From: Rhodocyclales bacterium
GTDB taxonomy: Bacteria; Pseudomonadota; Gammaproteobacteria; Burkholderiales; Rhodocyclaceae
Direction: 5' to 3'
NCBI GenBank assembly: GCA_028292485.1
Contig: JAQGMG010000029.1
Coordinates: 109,377 to 173,376 of the forward strand
DNA length: 64,000 nt
Each line of letters opens with the position of its first letter. Positions within the stretch are counted from its first letter, which is position 1. This document shows, piece by piece, positions 34,315-45,243 of this stretch. The notes below the pieces were generated by a model. That model saw only the letters and a list, made by a program, of their open reading frames with translations. It searched no databases and had not been told where the DNA came from. The position numbers and the translations under genes were made by a program.

Positions 34315-35841
34315 ATGTCTGAAGCACTCGTCGTTGCCCGCGCGGGCGAACTCGATCTTGTCCTGTTGTCACAGTTTGCCAATCGCCACGGCCTGATCGC
34401 TGGCGCGACCGGCACGGGCAAGACGGTTACGTTGCAACGCCTCGCAGAATCCTTCTCGCGCATCGGCGTGCCGGTGTTCATGGCGGACGTGAAGGGCGAT
34501 CTTTCCGGGCTGGCCGCAGCGGGCAAGCTTTCGTCGAAGTTGCAGGAGCGCCTCGATCTGCTCGGCACCAAGGATTGGGAGGCAGCGAAATACCCGGCGA
34601 CCTTGTGGGATGTGTTCGGCGAGGCGGGCCACCCCGTGCGCGCCACGGTGTCCGACATGGGGCCCTTGCTGCTGGCGCGTTTGCTGAGCCTCAACGAAAC
34701 GCAGGCTGGCGTGCTGCAGATCATCTTCAGCGTGGCTGATGACAATGGAATGTTACTGCTCGATCTCAAGGATTTGCGGGCGATGGCGCAGTACGTCGGC
34801 GAGCATGCGAAGGAGCTCACCACCCAGTACGGCAACGTCTCGTCAGCCAGCGTCGGCGCCATTCAGCGTGGCTTGCTGACACTCGAACAGCAAGGTGGCG
34901 ACAAGTTCTTTGGCGAGCCGATGCTCAACATCGCCGATCTGATGCAGACCGATGCCGACGGCCGCGGTGTCATCAACATCCTCGCTGCCGACAAGCTCAG
35001 CAATGCGCCGAAGCTGTACGCCTCTTTCCTGTTGTGGATGCTCTCCGAGCTGTTCGAGCAGTTGCCCGAAGCGGGCGATCTCGACAAGCCCAAGCTGGTG
35101 TTCTTCTTCGATGAAGCGCACCTGTTGTTCAGCGATGCGCCGCCGGCCTTGCTCGAAAAGATCGAGCAGGTCGTGCGCCTGATCCGCTCCAAGGGCATCG
35201 GCATCTACTTCGTCACGCAAAACCCGCTTGACATACCCGACAGTGTGCTCGGTCAGCTCGGCAACCGCGTGCAACATGCTTTGCGCGCCTTCACGCCGCG
35301 CGATCAGAAAGCCGTCAAGGTCGCCGCCGAAACCCTGCGCGCCAATCCGCAGTTCAGCGCCGAAGCGGTCATTACCGAACTGGGCGTGGGCGAGGCGCTG
35401 ATCTCCTTTCTCGATGCCAAAGGCACGCCTTGTATCGTGCAGCGCGCCTTCGTGTTGCCGCCGTCGTCGCGCATCGGGCCGCTGGCTGCCGATGAGCGCA
35501 ATGCAGTGATCAATGCCTCGCTGGTTTATGGCACGTATGAAGAAGTGCTGGATCGCGAATCGGCATACGAAAAGCTGCGCGCCGGTGCAGGCACGCCGAG
35601 TGACTCCACCTCTGCAACGCCGGCCGCGACTGCCGACGTGAAGGCGACGGATAGTGGCGGCCTGTTCGGTGGCGCCCTCGGCGGCATCCTTTTCGGTACC
35701 ACAGGCCCGCGCGGTGGTCAGCACGACGGCCTGGCGCAGATCGCCGCAAAAACGGTAGTGCGCACCATGGGTTCCGAAGTCGGGCGCCAGATCATCCGTG
35801 GCGTTCTGGGCTCCATCCTCGGCGGGCGCAGTCGCCGCTAG
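34315..35841 (+). CDS. HerA-like/DUF853 ATPase
   Basis: 508 residues. Walker [19 protein letters not shown] (about 23-40), Walker [14 protein letters not shown], and the DUF853 blocks [13 protein letters not shown] and [12 protein letters not shown]. The C-terminus carries a Gly-rich tail ([10 protein letters not shown]). Relatives such as E. coli YjgR are cytoplasmic ATPases of the FtsK-HerA class with unclear role. Ribosome site GGAG lies 7 bases before the ATG. No nuclease partner (NurA or Sir2-like) is adjacent, so there is no sign of a HerA defence pair. Confidence 0.92.
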   Translation: MSEALVVARAGELDLVLLSQFANRHGLIAGATGTGKTVTLQRLAESFSRIGVPVFMADVKGDLSGLAAAGKLSSKLQERLDLLGTKDWEAAKYPATLWDVFGEAGHPVRATVSDMGPLLLARLLSLNETQAGVLQIIFSVADDNGMLLLDLKDLRAMAQYVGEHAKELTTQYGNVSSASVGAIQRGLLTLEQQGGDKFFGEPMLNIADLMQTDADGRGVINILAADKLSNAPKLYASFLLWMLSELFEQLPEAGDLDKPKLVFFFDEAHLLFSDAPPALLEKIEQVVRLIRSKGIGIYFVTQNPLDIPDSVLGQLGNRVQHALRAFTPRDQKAVKVAAETLRANPQFSAEAVITELGVGEALISFLDAKGTPCIVQRAFVLPPSSRIGPLAADERNAVINASLVYGTYEEVLDRESAYEKLRAGAGTPSDSTSATPAATADVKATDSGGLFGGALGGILFGTTGPRGGQHDGLAQIAAKTVVRTMGSEVGRQIIRGVLGSILGGRSRR

Positions 35842-36195
35842 CCCATAGCCTCGTATTCAATGACCCGCAGCGGCAGCCTTGCCGCGTGACCTCACAAAGA
35901 ATGCGGCGCACAGTTGCAAATAAGAACTATTCTCATGTAAGCTCTTGCTTGTCCTGGTGACGCGCTGTAATGGCGAGTCGCCAGGACGTGTCAATCGGTC
36001 CGTAAATGGTCGGGACGGTTGGCTCGCCGACCGGTTGTTCGCTATCGGGTAGCGTGATCACTGGTCGGTACGGGGAAACTTTTTGCAAGCCAGCGCGCGC
36101 AAGCGTTCGCCAGCCAGCATTTTTTTCAATCATGCGGTGCGTGCGTGTTGCCCTTGGCGACATTCCGATGTGCTCACCGCCGAAAGGAACATGGC
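35842..36195. other. Intergenic leader with Fur box upstream of the hemP locus
   Basis: 354 bases. A Fur-like site lies at 35918-35936, and some 260 bases of possible leader follow before the first start codon. Within this leader, GCCAGGAC and GTCCTGG can pair (around 35950-35990). A minus-strand frame of 66 codons from 36133 has no ribosome site. The long leader could be a small RNA or just spacer. Confidence 0.5.
35918..35936. promoter_or_regulatory. Fur box
   Basis: AAATAAGAACTATTCTCAT is an imperfect inverted repeat (ATAAGAA against TTCTCAT around CTA) and matches the betaproteobacterial Fur pattern of AT-rich halves with GAGAA/TTCTC. Fur would repress the locus when iron is ample; hemP downstream fits. 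Confidence 0.75.
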
Positions 36196-36477
36196 ATGAG
36201 CATAGACCCGGAAATCGCGCAGACCCGCCCGGCGGTTCTGATCGCATCGGTCATCCACTTGCTGACTTGCAGCGCCTTGCACGGCGTATCCATCGCCAAG
36301 AGCCGCTCGCTGTCGCAACACCTTGCCGCGCTCGCTTCCGGCCCCGACATCGATCCACTGCTGCGCCGTGCCTGCAACGAGTTGATGCATGCCTGGTACC
36401 AGCAAGCGGTGGAGCTATCGCACGAGCAGATATTCGACGACGCTGGCGTGCACGCCGATTCGGCCCCGATGCACTGA
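36196..36477 (+). CDS. Small helical protein upstream of hemP
   Basis: 93 residues. Start ATG 36196 follows AAAGGAAC. The sequence is helical with SVIHLLTCSALHGVSIAKS and HAWYQQAVELSHEQIFDD; no signal peptide or metal motif is clear. It lies between a Fur box and hemP, 17 bases from the latter, so it is probably iron-regulated. I do not recognise the family. Confidence 0.7.
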   Translation: MSIDPEIAQTRPAVLIASVIHLLTCSALHGVSIAKSRSLSQHLAALASGPDIDPLLRRACNELMHAWYQQAVELSHEQIFDDAGVHADSAPMH

Positions 36478-36494
36478 GCCGGAAGTGAATCGAT

Positions 36495-36695
36495 ATGACA
36501 CAGATCGAGCAAGCCCTGCGCATTGATGCGATCACCACTGCGGCACAGAAGCCTCTGGCGGCAACGCCACTCGATGTGCGTATCGTGCGCAGCAAGGACA
36601 TCCTGCAGAGCAGCGGCCATGCGCTCATCGAGCACAACGGCACGATCTACACCCTGCATGCCACACGCAGTGGCAAGCTGATCCTGACGAAGTAA
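36495..36695 (+). CDS. hemP: Hemin uptake protein HemP/HmuP
   Basis: 66 residues. The C-terminal half has the family pattern: RIVRSKDILQSSGHALIEHN, then GTIYTLHATRSGKLILTK. HemP is a small protein of heme-uptake loci, and in some bacteria it activates the heme receptor gene. Ribosome site GGAAG lies before the ATG. No TonB-dependent receptor follows, so the uptake genes are elsewhere. Confidence 0.9.
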   Translation: MTQIEQALRIDAITTAAQKPLAATPLDVRIVRSKDILQSSGHALIEHNGTIYTLHATRSGKLILTK

Positions 36696-36754
36696 TCCGT
36701 TGCACCGCGTACAGCCGGTTCGCAACCATCAACCAAGAAATCGAAAGAGAACAC

Positions 36755-37366
36755 ATGTCACGTTACACAGGTCCCCGATTGAAAGTCATGCGCGCCCTCG
36801 GCGTCGAACTGCCCGGCTTGTCGCGCAAGAGCATTGAAAATCGTCCCAATCCGCCTGGCCAGCACGGCGCACGTGCGCGTCGTGTTTCCGGCTTCGGCGC
36901 ACAGCTGCGCGAGAAGCAGAAACTGCGCTTCAATTACGGCCTCGGCGAGCGCCAGATGCGCCGCCTCATGACAGATGCAAAAGCCAGCCGCGGCAACGCC
37001 GGTGAGAAACTGGCCGAGCTGCTCGAGCGTCGTCTCGACAACGTCGTGTTCCGTGCCGGCTTCGCCCCGACGATTCCTTCTGCACGTCAGCTGGTTAACC
37101 ATGGCCACTTCCATGTCAATGGCAAGCGCGTGGACATTCCTTCGTACCGCGTGCGCCCAGGTGAAGTGATCTCCCTCGCGCGTTCCGAGAAAGTCCTCGA
37201 CATCATCAAGTTCACCATGGAAGAGCCGTCGCTGACACGCCCTGAATGGTTGAGCTGGGATGCAGCCGCCAGCAAGGCCACGATGACACATGCGCCTGCC
37301 TTGTCCGACATGCCATTCCCGATTGAAATGCAGCTGGTGGTCGAGTACTACTCACAACGCATGTAA
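36755..37366 (+). CDS. Divergent 30S ribosomal protein S4 (probable second copy)
   Basis: 203 residues with the S4 layout: MSRYTGPRLKVMRALG, RPNPPGQHGARARRVSGF, AQLREKQKLRFNYGLGERQ, the S4 RNA-binding domain with LERRLDNVVFRAGF and ARQLVNHGHFHVNGKRV, and the end LVVEYYSQR. It departs from normal betaproteobacterial S4 at many places and is not in the rpsM-rpsK-rpsD-rpoA-rplQ operon. I infer a paralogue that may replace the main S4 under metal shortage. It is 59 bases after hemP and may share its transcript. Ribosome site AAGAGAA precedes the ATG. Confidence 0.88.
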   Translation: MSRYTGPRLKVMRALGVELPGLSRKSIENRPNPPGQHGARARRVSGFGAQLREKQKLRFNYGLGERQMRRLMTDAKASRGNAGEKLAELLERRLDNVVFRAGFAPTIPSARQLVNHGHFHVNGKRVDIPSYRVRPGEVISLARSEKVLDIIKFTMEEPSLTRPEWLSWDAAASKATMTHAPALSDMPFPIEMQLVVEYYSQRM

Positions 37367-37393
37367 GCGTTTGTCGAACTAGTCACATGGTCT

Positions 37394-37429
37394 CGACAAC
37401 GCGGCGTCCCGGCGCCGCATTGTCGTTTA
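37394..37429 (+). terminator. Probable terminator after the S4 gene
   Basis: CGACAACGCGGCG pairs with CGCCGCATTGTCG (one mismatch) with a six-base loop, followed by TTTA. It lies 27 bases after the stop and may also face the minus-strand gene ending at 37467. Confidence 0.6.
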
Positions 37430-37466
37430 CGCGACGAGGGTAATCCTCGTAACTCCAACTGGATAT

Positions 37467-39686
37467 CTAGCTGGATACAGCCGCCACTTTGGTCCGCGCC
37501 CTGTGCAGCTTCTTGTAACTGTCGATCAGGCGCTGGTGCCTGTCGAGCCCTTCCAGTTTCATACTCGTAGGCGTCAAGCCGAAGAAGCGCACACTGCCGT
37601 CCACTGAGCCTGTCGCCGCGTCCATCCGCGCGTTGCCAAACATCCGGCGGAAATTGACCACGTAATCGTCCAGCTCCAGTTCGTCGTCCAGCACAACCTC
37701 CAGCACTACATTCAATGCCTGATAAAACAAGCCGCGCTCGACCGTGTTTTCGTTGTATTGCAGGTAGCTTCCCACCAGTTCCTTCGCCGCTTCGAATTGC
37801 TTCAAGGCGAGATTGATCAGCAGCTTCAATTCCAGGATCGTCAACTGGCCCCAGACCGTGTTCTCGTCAAATTCAATGCCAATCAGTGTGACTATGTCAG
37901 TGTAATCATCGAGCTCACTGTCTTCGAGGCGTTCAAGAAGCGCTAGCAGAGCGGCATCGTCGAGGCGATGCAGGTTCAGGATATCGGTGCGGAACGACAG
38001 CGCCTTGTTGGTGTTATCCCAGATCAGATCCTCCACCGGATACACCTCCGAATAACCCGGCACCAGAATGCGACAGGCCGTTGCGCCTAGAGTGTCATAC
38101 ACCGCCATGTAAACTTCCTTGCCCATGCCTTCGAGAATGCCGAACAGGGTTGCGGCTTCCTCGGTGGTGGCGCTGTTTTCACCCTTGGCGGAAAAATCCC
38201 ACTCAACGAAATCGTAGTCGGCTTTGGCACTGAAAAAGCGCCACGACACCACGCCGCTCGAATCGATGAAGTGCTCCACAAAGTTGTTCGGCTCAGTCAC
38301 GGCGTTGCTCTCAAAAGTGGGCTGAGGTAAATCGTTCAGGCCTTCGAAACTGCGACCCTGCAGCAACTCCGTAAGACTGCGTTCCAGCGCCACCTCCAGG
38401 CTCGGGTGCGCACCGAACGAGGCAAACACACCGCCCGTACGCGGGTTCATCAAGGTAACGCACATCACCGGGTACTCCCCGCCCAGCGACGCATCCTTCA
38501 CCAGCACCGGAAAGCCTTGCGCCTCCAGTCCCTGAATGCCGGCCAGAATGCCGGGGTACTTCGCCAGCACCTCCTGCGGCACATCAGGCAGTGCGAATTC
38601 ACCTTCGAGAATCTCGCGTTTTACCGCCCGCTCGAAAATTTCCGACAGACACTGCACCTGCGCTTCGGCCAGCGTATTGCCGGCACTCATGCCATTGCTG
38701 AGAAACAGGTTGTCGATCAGGTTGGACGGGAAATACACCACCTCACCGTCCGACTGGCGCACAAACGGCAGCGAACAGATGCCGCGCTGCACATTGCCGG
38801 AATTAGTGTCGTACAAATGCGAGCCCCGCAACTCGCCGTCCGCGTTGTAAATTCGCAGACAGTGCTCGTCGAGAATTTCAGTCGGCAGCGCATCTTTACG
38901 GCCAGGCTTGAACCAGCGCTCGTTCGGGTAATGCACAAACGCCGCGTTGGCGATGTCTTCGCCCCAAAACTGATCGTTGTAAAAATGATTGCAATTCAGT
39001 CGCTCGATAAACTCCCCCAGAGCCGACGCCAACGCGCTTTCTTTGGTCGACCCCTTGCCATTGGTAAAACACATCGGCGAGTGAGCATCGCGGATATGCA
39101 GCGACCACACATTCGGAACGATATTGCGCCACGAAGCGATTTCAATCTTCATGCTCAAGCCCGCCAGGACGCCAGACATATTGGCGATGGTTTTCTCCAG
39201 CGGCAGATCCTTGCCTGCAATATAGGTGCCCGCTTCAGAAGCCGCGCTCGTACTCCGACCCAGCATCAGCAACGCCTGAGCATCGGCTTCTAAATTTTGC
39301 ACCTCTTCAATCAAGAATTCAGGCCCGGCTTGCACCACCTTCTTCACCGTACACCGGTCGATGGAGCGCAAAATGCCCTGGCGGTCTTTGGCGGAGATAT
39401 CCGCCGGCAACTCGACCTGAATCTTGAAAATCTGCTTGTAGCGATTTTCCGGATCGACAATGTTGTTCTGCGACAGGCGGATGTTGTCGGTGGGAATATT
39501 GCGCGTTACGCAGTACAACTTAACAAAGTAAGCCGCACACAAAACCGATGACGCCAGAAAGTAATCGAACGGGCCCGGGGCCGAGCCATCGCCCTTGTAA
39601 CGGATAGGTTGATCGGACACCACCGTGAAGTCATCGAACTTGGCTTCAAGACGAAGCTTGTCGAGAAAGTTAACTTTGATTTCCAT
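37467..39686 (-). CDS. OsmC-YcaO fusion protein
   Basis: 739 residues. N-terminal OsmC-like domain (about 1-140, with GPFDYFLASSVLCAAYFVKLYC holding the peroxidatic Cys position), YcaO domain (about 170-560) with the ATP-binding block KESALASALGEFIERL, and an acidic C-terminal helical region (about 600-739). YcaO domains phosphorylate amide oxygens; in E. coli YcaO supports methylthiolation of ribosomal protein S12. Base composition is less GC-rich than both sides, with Glu-rich acidic sequence, so it may have been transferred from gammaproteobacteria. It stands alone. Confidence 0.92.
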   Translation of the reverse strand: MEIKVNFLDKLRLEAKFDDFTVVSDQPIRYKGDGSAPGPFDYFLASSVLCAAYFVKLYCVTRNIPTDNIRLSQNNIVDPENRYKQIFKIQVELPADISAKDRQGILRSIDRCTVKKVVQAGPEFLIEEVQNLEADAQALLMLGRSTSAASEAGTYIAGKDLPLEKTIANMSGVLAGLSMKIEIASWRNIVPNVWSLHIRDAHSPMCFTNGKGSTKESALASALGEFIERLNCNHFYNDQFWGEDIANAAFVHYPNERWFKPGRKDALPTEILDEHCLRIYNADGELRGSHLYDTNSGNVQRGICSLPFVRQSDGEVVYFPSNLIDNLFLSNGMSAGNTLAEAQVQCLSEIFERAVKREILEGEFALPDVPQEVLAKYPGILAGIQGLEAQGFPVLVKDASLGGEYPVMCVTLMNPRTGGVFASFGAHPSLEVALERSLTELLQGRSFEGLNDLPQPTFESNAVTEPNNFVEHFIDSSGVVSWRFFSAKADYDFVEWDFSAKGENSATTEEAATLFGILEGMGKEVYMAVYDTLGATACRILVPGYSEVYPVEDLIWDNTNKALSFRTDILNLHRLDDAALLALLERLEDSELDDYTDIVTLIGIEFDENTVWGQLTILELKLLINLALKQFEAAKELVGSYLQYNENTVERGLFYQALNVVLEVVLDDELELDDYVVNFRRMFGNARMDAATGSVDGSVRFFGLTPTSMKLEGLDRHQRLIDSYKKLHRARTKVAAVSS

Positions 39687-41382
<1,696 letters not shown>

Positions 41383-41409
41383 CGGTACGAAAGCAGGACA
41401 CGCCGTCCG

Positions 41410-41476
41410 TTCGGGCGGGTGTAGGAGCGCGTCTACTGGACGCAGTGTCCAGCGGCCGCGAGAATGAATTCCCGCA
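41410..41476. repeat. Hairpin-rich spacer after purB
   Basis: CTGGAC and GTCCAG (41434-41450) form a small stem, preceded by GTAGGAGCGCG and followed by GCGGCCGCGA. The arrangement resembles the GTAGGAGCGG... GCCGCGA repeats of proteobacteria in decayed form. It may end purB transcription. No second copy was found in the window. Confidence 0.35.
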
Positions 41477-41492
41477 ACTATCTGGAGCACCC

Positions 41493-41861
41493 ATGAAAAA
41501 CCCCGTCGGCTGGTTTGAAATTTACGTGCAGGACATGGAGCGCGCAAAAACGTTTTACGAAACGGTGTTCAATGAGAAACTGACGAAGCTCGATACGCCG
41601 GGTTTAGAGCTGTGGGCGTTCGAAATGCACAACGAGGGCTACGGCACGGCCGGCGCGCTCGTGAAAATGCCGGGGGTGCAAAGCGGCGGCAACAGCGTGC
41701 TCGTCTATTTCAAATGCGAGGACTGCGCGGTTGAAGCGGCGAAGGTGATCAAAGCCGGCGGCCGCATCGAAAAGGAAAAATTTTCGATCGGCCAGTACGG
41801 ATTTATCACACTCGTCTTTGATACCGAGAACAATATGATCGGCCTGCATTCGATGAAATGA
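41493..41861 (+). CDS. VOC-superfamily (glyoxalase-like) protein
   Basis: 122 residues with two beta-alpha-beta-beta-beta modules: VGWFEIYVQDMERAKTFYE at the start and KVIKAGGRIEKEKFSI to GFITLVFDTENNMIGLHS at the end. Relatives resemble PhnB/YdeM-type predicted enzymes. The metal ligands are not obvious (the usual first His is absent), so catalysis is uncertain. Ribosome site GGAG precedes ATG 41493. Confidence 0.85.
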   Translation: MKNPVGWFEIYVQDMERAKTFYETVFNEKLTKLDTPGLELWAFEMHNEGYGTAGALVKMPGVQSGGNSVLVYFKCEDCAVEAAKVIKAGGRIEKEKFSIGQYGFITLVFDTENNMIGLHSMK

Positions 41862-41891
41862 CGGCGCACGGGCGGCCGCCGCCGGTTGCCC

Positions 41892-41897
41892 TATAAT
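41892..41897 (+). promoter_or_regulatory. Candidate -10 box of the soxC-like gene
   Basis: A consensus TATAAT lies 60 bases before the GTG start; AGGAGG at about 41947 is the ribosome site. The -35 region is unremarkable. Confidence 0.5.
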
Positions 41898-41957
41898 CGC
41901 AGGACGTTGCCGGTGTGCAGACGCCAGGGCCGCGCCAAATAAAACAGGAGGAGCACC

Positions 41958-43268
41958 GTGGATACACGCATACCGAAGCCGTATGGCGAGGCCGTCGCGC
42001 CGGCACAAACACTCGACCGCCGGGACTTTCTCAAGCAGGGCATCAAGGTTGCGGGTACGGCCGTCGCTGGCGGCATCGCGGGTACTGCGGCGCTTTCGGC
42101 GCAAGGCGCGGAACCCATCGGCAAAGACTTTCCCGCGTGGTCGAATACCATGGGCAAGGGCCTGAGCACCTACGGCCAACCATCGCGCTTCGAAGATCCG
42201 GTCAAACGTTACGCCGCAAGCGGCTACGGCACGCTCGCACCCGGCACGGGCAGCGCGCGCAGCCCGATCGAAAAACTCGAAGGCGTGATCACGCCGAACG
42301 GACTGCATTACGATCGCAGCCACAACGGCACACCCGACATCGATCCGGCGAAGCACAAGCTGCTCATACACGGCCTCGTCAAACGGCCGCTGACGTTTTC
42401 AATCGCCGAACTGTCGCGCTACCCGATGGTCAGCCGCATCTGCTTTCTCGAATGTGCGGGCAACAGCAGCGGTAATGCAGTTGCGGCGGAGCCGCCGCAG
42501 GTGTCGGCCGGCAACGTGCATGGACTCATCTCGTGCGCCGACTGGACGGGCGTGCCGCTTGCGCTGCTGCTCAACGAAGCCGGCGTCGAGCCCGGCGGCA
42601 AATGGCTGCTCGCCGAAGGCGCGGATTCCGCGGCCATGAGCCGTAGCATTCCGATTGAAAAAGCGTTCGACGATGCGATCGTCGCGCTGTATCAGAACGG
42701 CGAACGCATCCGTCCTGAAAACGGCTATCCGGTGCGGCTGCTGCTGCCGGGCTGGGAAGGCAACATGAACGTGAAGTGGCTGAACCGCATCAAGGTCACC
42801 GACGGGCCGACGCACACCAAGGACGAAACCTCGAAGTACTCCGACCCGATGGCCGACGGCAAAGCGCGCCAGTTCACCTTCGAGCAAGGCGTCAAGTCAG
42901 TCATCACACGGCCATCCGGGACGATGACGATGAGCGGCGCCGGCCTTTACGAAATCACAGGCATCGCCTGGAGCGGCGCCGGACGCATTTCGCGCGTTGA
43001 AATTTCGCTCGACGGCGGCGCCACCTGGCGCGACGCGCTGTTGACGGGCCAGGCGCTGCCGAAAAGCGTCGTGCGCTTTCGTCTGCCGTGGGAATGGAAC
43101 GGCTCGCCCGCACAGCTGCAAAGCCGCGCGATCGACGAGAAAGGCAACGTGCAGCCGACCAGAAAAATGTACAAAGCAGAGAACGCCGTTGATGGCCGCT
43201 TTCACAACAACAGCATCGTCGCGTGGGGCGTGGATGCAGACGGGAGCATTAAAAATGTCTACTCATAA
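41958..43268 (+). CDS. soxC: Sulfite dehydrogenase-type molybdoenzyme (SoxC-like)
   Basis: 436 residues from GTG 41958, after AAACAGGAGG. Tat leader LDRRDFLKQG with a following hydrophobic stretch. Molybdopterin-binding domain of the sulfite oxidase family with the molybdenum-ligand Cys166 in FLECAGNSSGN, and the dimer domain at the C-terminus (about 320-436, VEISLDGGATWRDA). It oxidises sulfite or, as SoxC in SoxCD, sulfane sulfur in the periplasm. The downstream cytochrome overlaps by 14 bases. No soxXYZAB genes are in the window, so sulfite oxidation alone is more likely. Confidence 0.92.
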   Translation: MDTRIPKPYGEAVAPAQTLDRRDFLKQGIKVAGTAVAGGIAGTAALSAQGAEPIGKDFPAWSNTMGKGLSTYGQPSRFEDPVKRYAASGYGTLAPGTGSARSPIEKLEGVITPNGLHYDRSHNGTPDIDPAKHKLLIHGLVKRPLTFSIAELSRYPMVSRICFLECAGNSSGNAVAAEPPQVSAGNVHGLISCADWTGVPLALLLNEAGVEPGGKWLLAEGADSAAMSRSIPIEKAFDDAIVALYQNGERIRPENGYPVRLLLPGWEGNMNVKWLNRIKVTDGPTHTKDETSKYSDPMADGKARQFTFEQGVKSVITRPSGTMTMSGAGLYEITGIAWSGAGRISRVEISLDGGATWRDALLTGQALPKSVVRFRLPWEWNGSPAQLQSRAIDEKGNVQPTRKMYKAENAVDGRFHNNSIVAWGVDADGSIKNVYS

Positions 43269-43800
43269 ATCCGTCGCGGCGACCGTCGCCGCCGTTGGCT
43301 TGCTCGCGGCCTGCGCGGCGCAGAACGAAAGCGTAATGCCCACACGCGGACCAAATCTCGGCCGCACGCCCACCACGCAGGAGATTCGCGCGGCTGACAT
43401 CAGCATTCCGCCGAGCGGTGCGGGCCTGCCCGCTGGCAGTGGCGATGCAAAGCAAGGCGCGACGGTCTATGCCGCGAAATGCCAGTCCTGTCATGGCGAC
43501 AAAGGCGCCGGCAAACCGGCCGACGCGCTGGTCGGCGGCATCGGCAGCCTGGCCACGCCCAAGCCGGTTCGCACCGTCGGCAGCTTTTGGCCGTACGCGA
43601 CGACGCTGTTCGATTACACGCGCCGCGCAATGCCGCTGCAAAATCCGAAATCGCTGAGTGACGATGAAGTGTATGCGGTCAGCGCGTACATTTTAAGTTT
43701 GAACGGCATCATCGCGGACAATGTGCAGATGAACGCGCAAACGCTGCCGCAGGTGAAGATGCCGAACCGCGACGGGTTCGTCGACCACTCGCGCAAATAA
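43255..43800 (+). CDS. Lipoprotein c-type cytochrome (SoxD/SorB-like partner)
   Basis: 181 residues. Lipobox LLAAC (Cys20) marks an outer or inner membrane lipoprotein. A single heme site CQSCH (76-80) and axial Met126 in RRAMPLQN define a class I cytochrome c. SoxD proper usually has two cytochrome domains; a single heme is nearer to SorB or a shortened SoxD. It would take electrons from the molybdoenzyme with which it overlaps. Ribosome site GGGAG. Confidence 0.9.
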   Translation: MSTHKSVAATVAAVGLLAACAAQNESVMPTRGPNLGRTPTTQEIRAADISIPPSGAGLPAGSGDAKQGATVYAAKCQSCHGDKGAGKPADALVGGIGSLATPKPVRTVGSFWPYATTLFDYTRRAMPLQNPKSLSDDEVYAVSAYILSLNGIIADNVQMNAQTLPQVKMPNRDGFVDHSRK

Positions 43801-43839
43801 GCTAAGGTTGAAACCTTCACCCGGGAACGCCCGGGTGAT

Positions 43840-45225
43840 TTACGCGCGATCCGGAGCGGGTCTCGCCGCCGCTGTTTCCATCCGCAGCAGGCCAACCACT
43901 TCCGAAACATCTTCCAGTTCGTCGAGCTTCCAGCATAACTTGAGCAGGCGCGAAATGCGCCGCGCCGACAGCGCACCGGCGCTCAAGCCGCGAAATTTCT
44001 TTTCAATGTCCTTGTCGGTCGCCGGATTCCGAACGTGGCCGCGCGGATGGTCGACATTGCTCACCTTGCGCTCGCCGTTGTTAAGCGTCACCACGAGCCG
44101 GCACGGCACGCTTTGCGGCTGCATTTTGTCGAGTTCCTTGTCGTGGATGACTTCGACTTTGGCAATCAGCTCGCGCAGGCGCGGATCGAACAGGTTTTCG
44201 GGCGCATAAGTCGCCGCGTCGACCCAGCCGTACAGCAGTGCGGCGCTGACGAGAAAAGGAATGCTGTGGTCGGCCGTTTCGCGCGTCGTCGGGTTCCACT
44301 TCTCGGGCTCGCTGCCGATTTCGCTCCACGCAAACCAATACGTCGTGACGACGATGGACTTTACCTGTGACGGATCGATCTGATCGCGGATAGCGAGCAT
44401 CGCCTCGATCGGCGACTGGCCGTGGTATTCACAGGGATAAATCTTGAGCTGGCTGTCGGCAACGCGAAAATGTCCCTGCGGACCCGGCAGCGCGGGCCAG
44501 TCGAATTTGCCGGCGGCATTCCACAGGCCCTGCTCGCCTTCAAACACGGTCGTTGGTCCGGTCATGCCGGCTGCCGCAAGCTCGGCGGCGAAAACGGCGT
44601 TGCGGCAGGCGTTGCCGCCCGCGCAGCCTTTCCACATCGTCAGTTGTCCGCGCCGTGAGACTTCGAGCGCCATGTTCGGCGTCAGCACGAGTGCCAGTGC
44701 GTTCGCCGTCGTTTCGTGATCGAGCCGCATGATTTTCGCGAGTGCCGCGGTCGCCGCGAGTGCCGTGTAAACGACGTGGTCCCAGCCGCGATTGCGAATG
44801 CGGTTGCCGGCGAAAAATCCGAGATACAGTTCGTAAACGATGATCGACGCGAGCAGAAACGTCTTGCCGTCAGTCTTGTGATAATCGGTCACGGCGAGCA
44901 ACGCCGCGAACGCATCGCTCGGATGACCGCCGCCGCTGCCGGTCGCATCGTTCAGATCGAGATAGCGAATCATCACGCCGTTCGCGAACGCCGCGAGTTC
45001 GGGCGTCGTACGGTCGAGCGTGCCGAACACACGCGCCGTCTTTTCGCTCTTCGCCCTGCCCGCGACTTTCCGCGCAATCACGCAGGGCTCCGCGTTGTAT
45101 CCGCCGATGGCGCACGCGAGGCTATCGATGAAGCGGCGCTTGCACTCGTGGATCGCTTCCGGCGTCAGGTCGTCGTATTTGAGATTAAACGTGAAGTCGG
45201 TCAGTTTTCGGAGCGTGTCATCCAT
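43840..45225 (-). CDS. MmgE/PrpD-family protein
   Basis: 461 residues. The family includes 2-methylcitrate dehydratase and related hydro-lyases. Blocks seen: KRRFIDSLACAIGGYNA, RYLDLNDATGSGGGHPSDAF, ASIIVYELYLGFF and KGCAGGNACRNAVFAA. The substrate is not predictable; no prpB or prpC is present, so propionate catabolism is not implied. Last gene in the catabolic cluster, 18 bases after the first acyl-CoA synthetase. Confidence 0.9.
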   Translation of the reverse strand: MDDTLRKLTDFTFNLKYDDLTPEAIHECKRRFIDSLACAIGGYNAEPCVIARKVAGRAKSEKTARVFGTLDRTTPELAAFANGVMIRYLDLNDATGSGGGHPSDAFAALLAVTDYHKTDGKTFLLASIIVYELYLGFFAGNRIRNRGWDHVVYTALAATAALAKIMRLDHETTANALALVLTPNMALEVSRRGQLTMWKGCAGGNACRNAVFAAELAAAGMTGPTTVFEGEQGLWNAAGKFDWPALPGPQGHFRVADSQLKIYPCEYHGQSPIEAMLAIRDQIDPSQVKSIVVTTYWFAWSEIGSEPEKWNPTTRETADHSIPFLVSAALLYGWVDAATYAPENLFDPRLRELIAKVEVIHDKELDKMQPQSVPCRLVVTLNNGERKVSNVDHPRGHVRNPATDKDIEKKFRGLSAGALSARRISRLLKLCWKLDELEDVSEVVGLLRMETAAARPAPDRA

Positions 45226-45243
45226 CGTTCGAATCTTTCGAGG

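Noticed and set aside
34315..35841. HerA-type anti-phage system
   Set aside because: The ATPase is a DUF853 protein and has no adjacent nuclease, Sir2, DUF4297 or similar partner.
35933..36133. 66-codon minus-strand frame across the hemP leader
   Set aside because: Amino acid mix looks fairly natural, but there is no ribosome site, it ends inside the Fur box, and no family is recognised.
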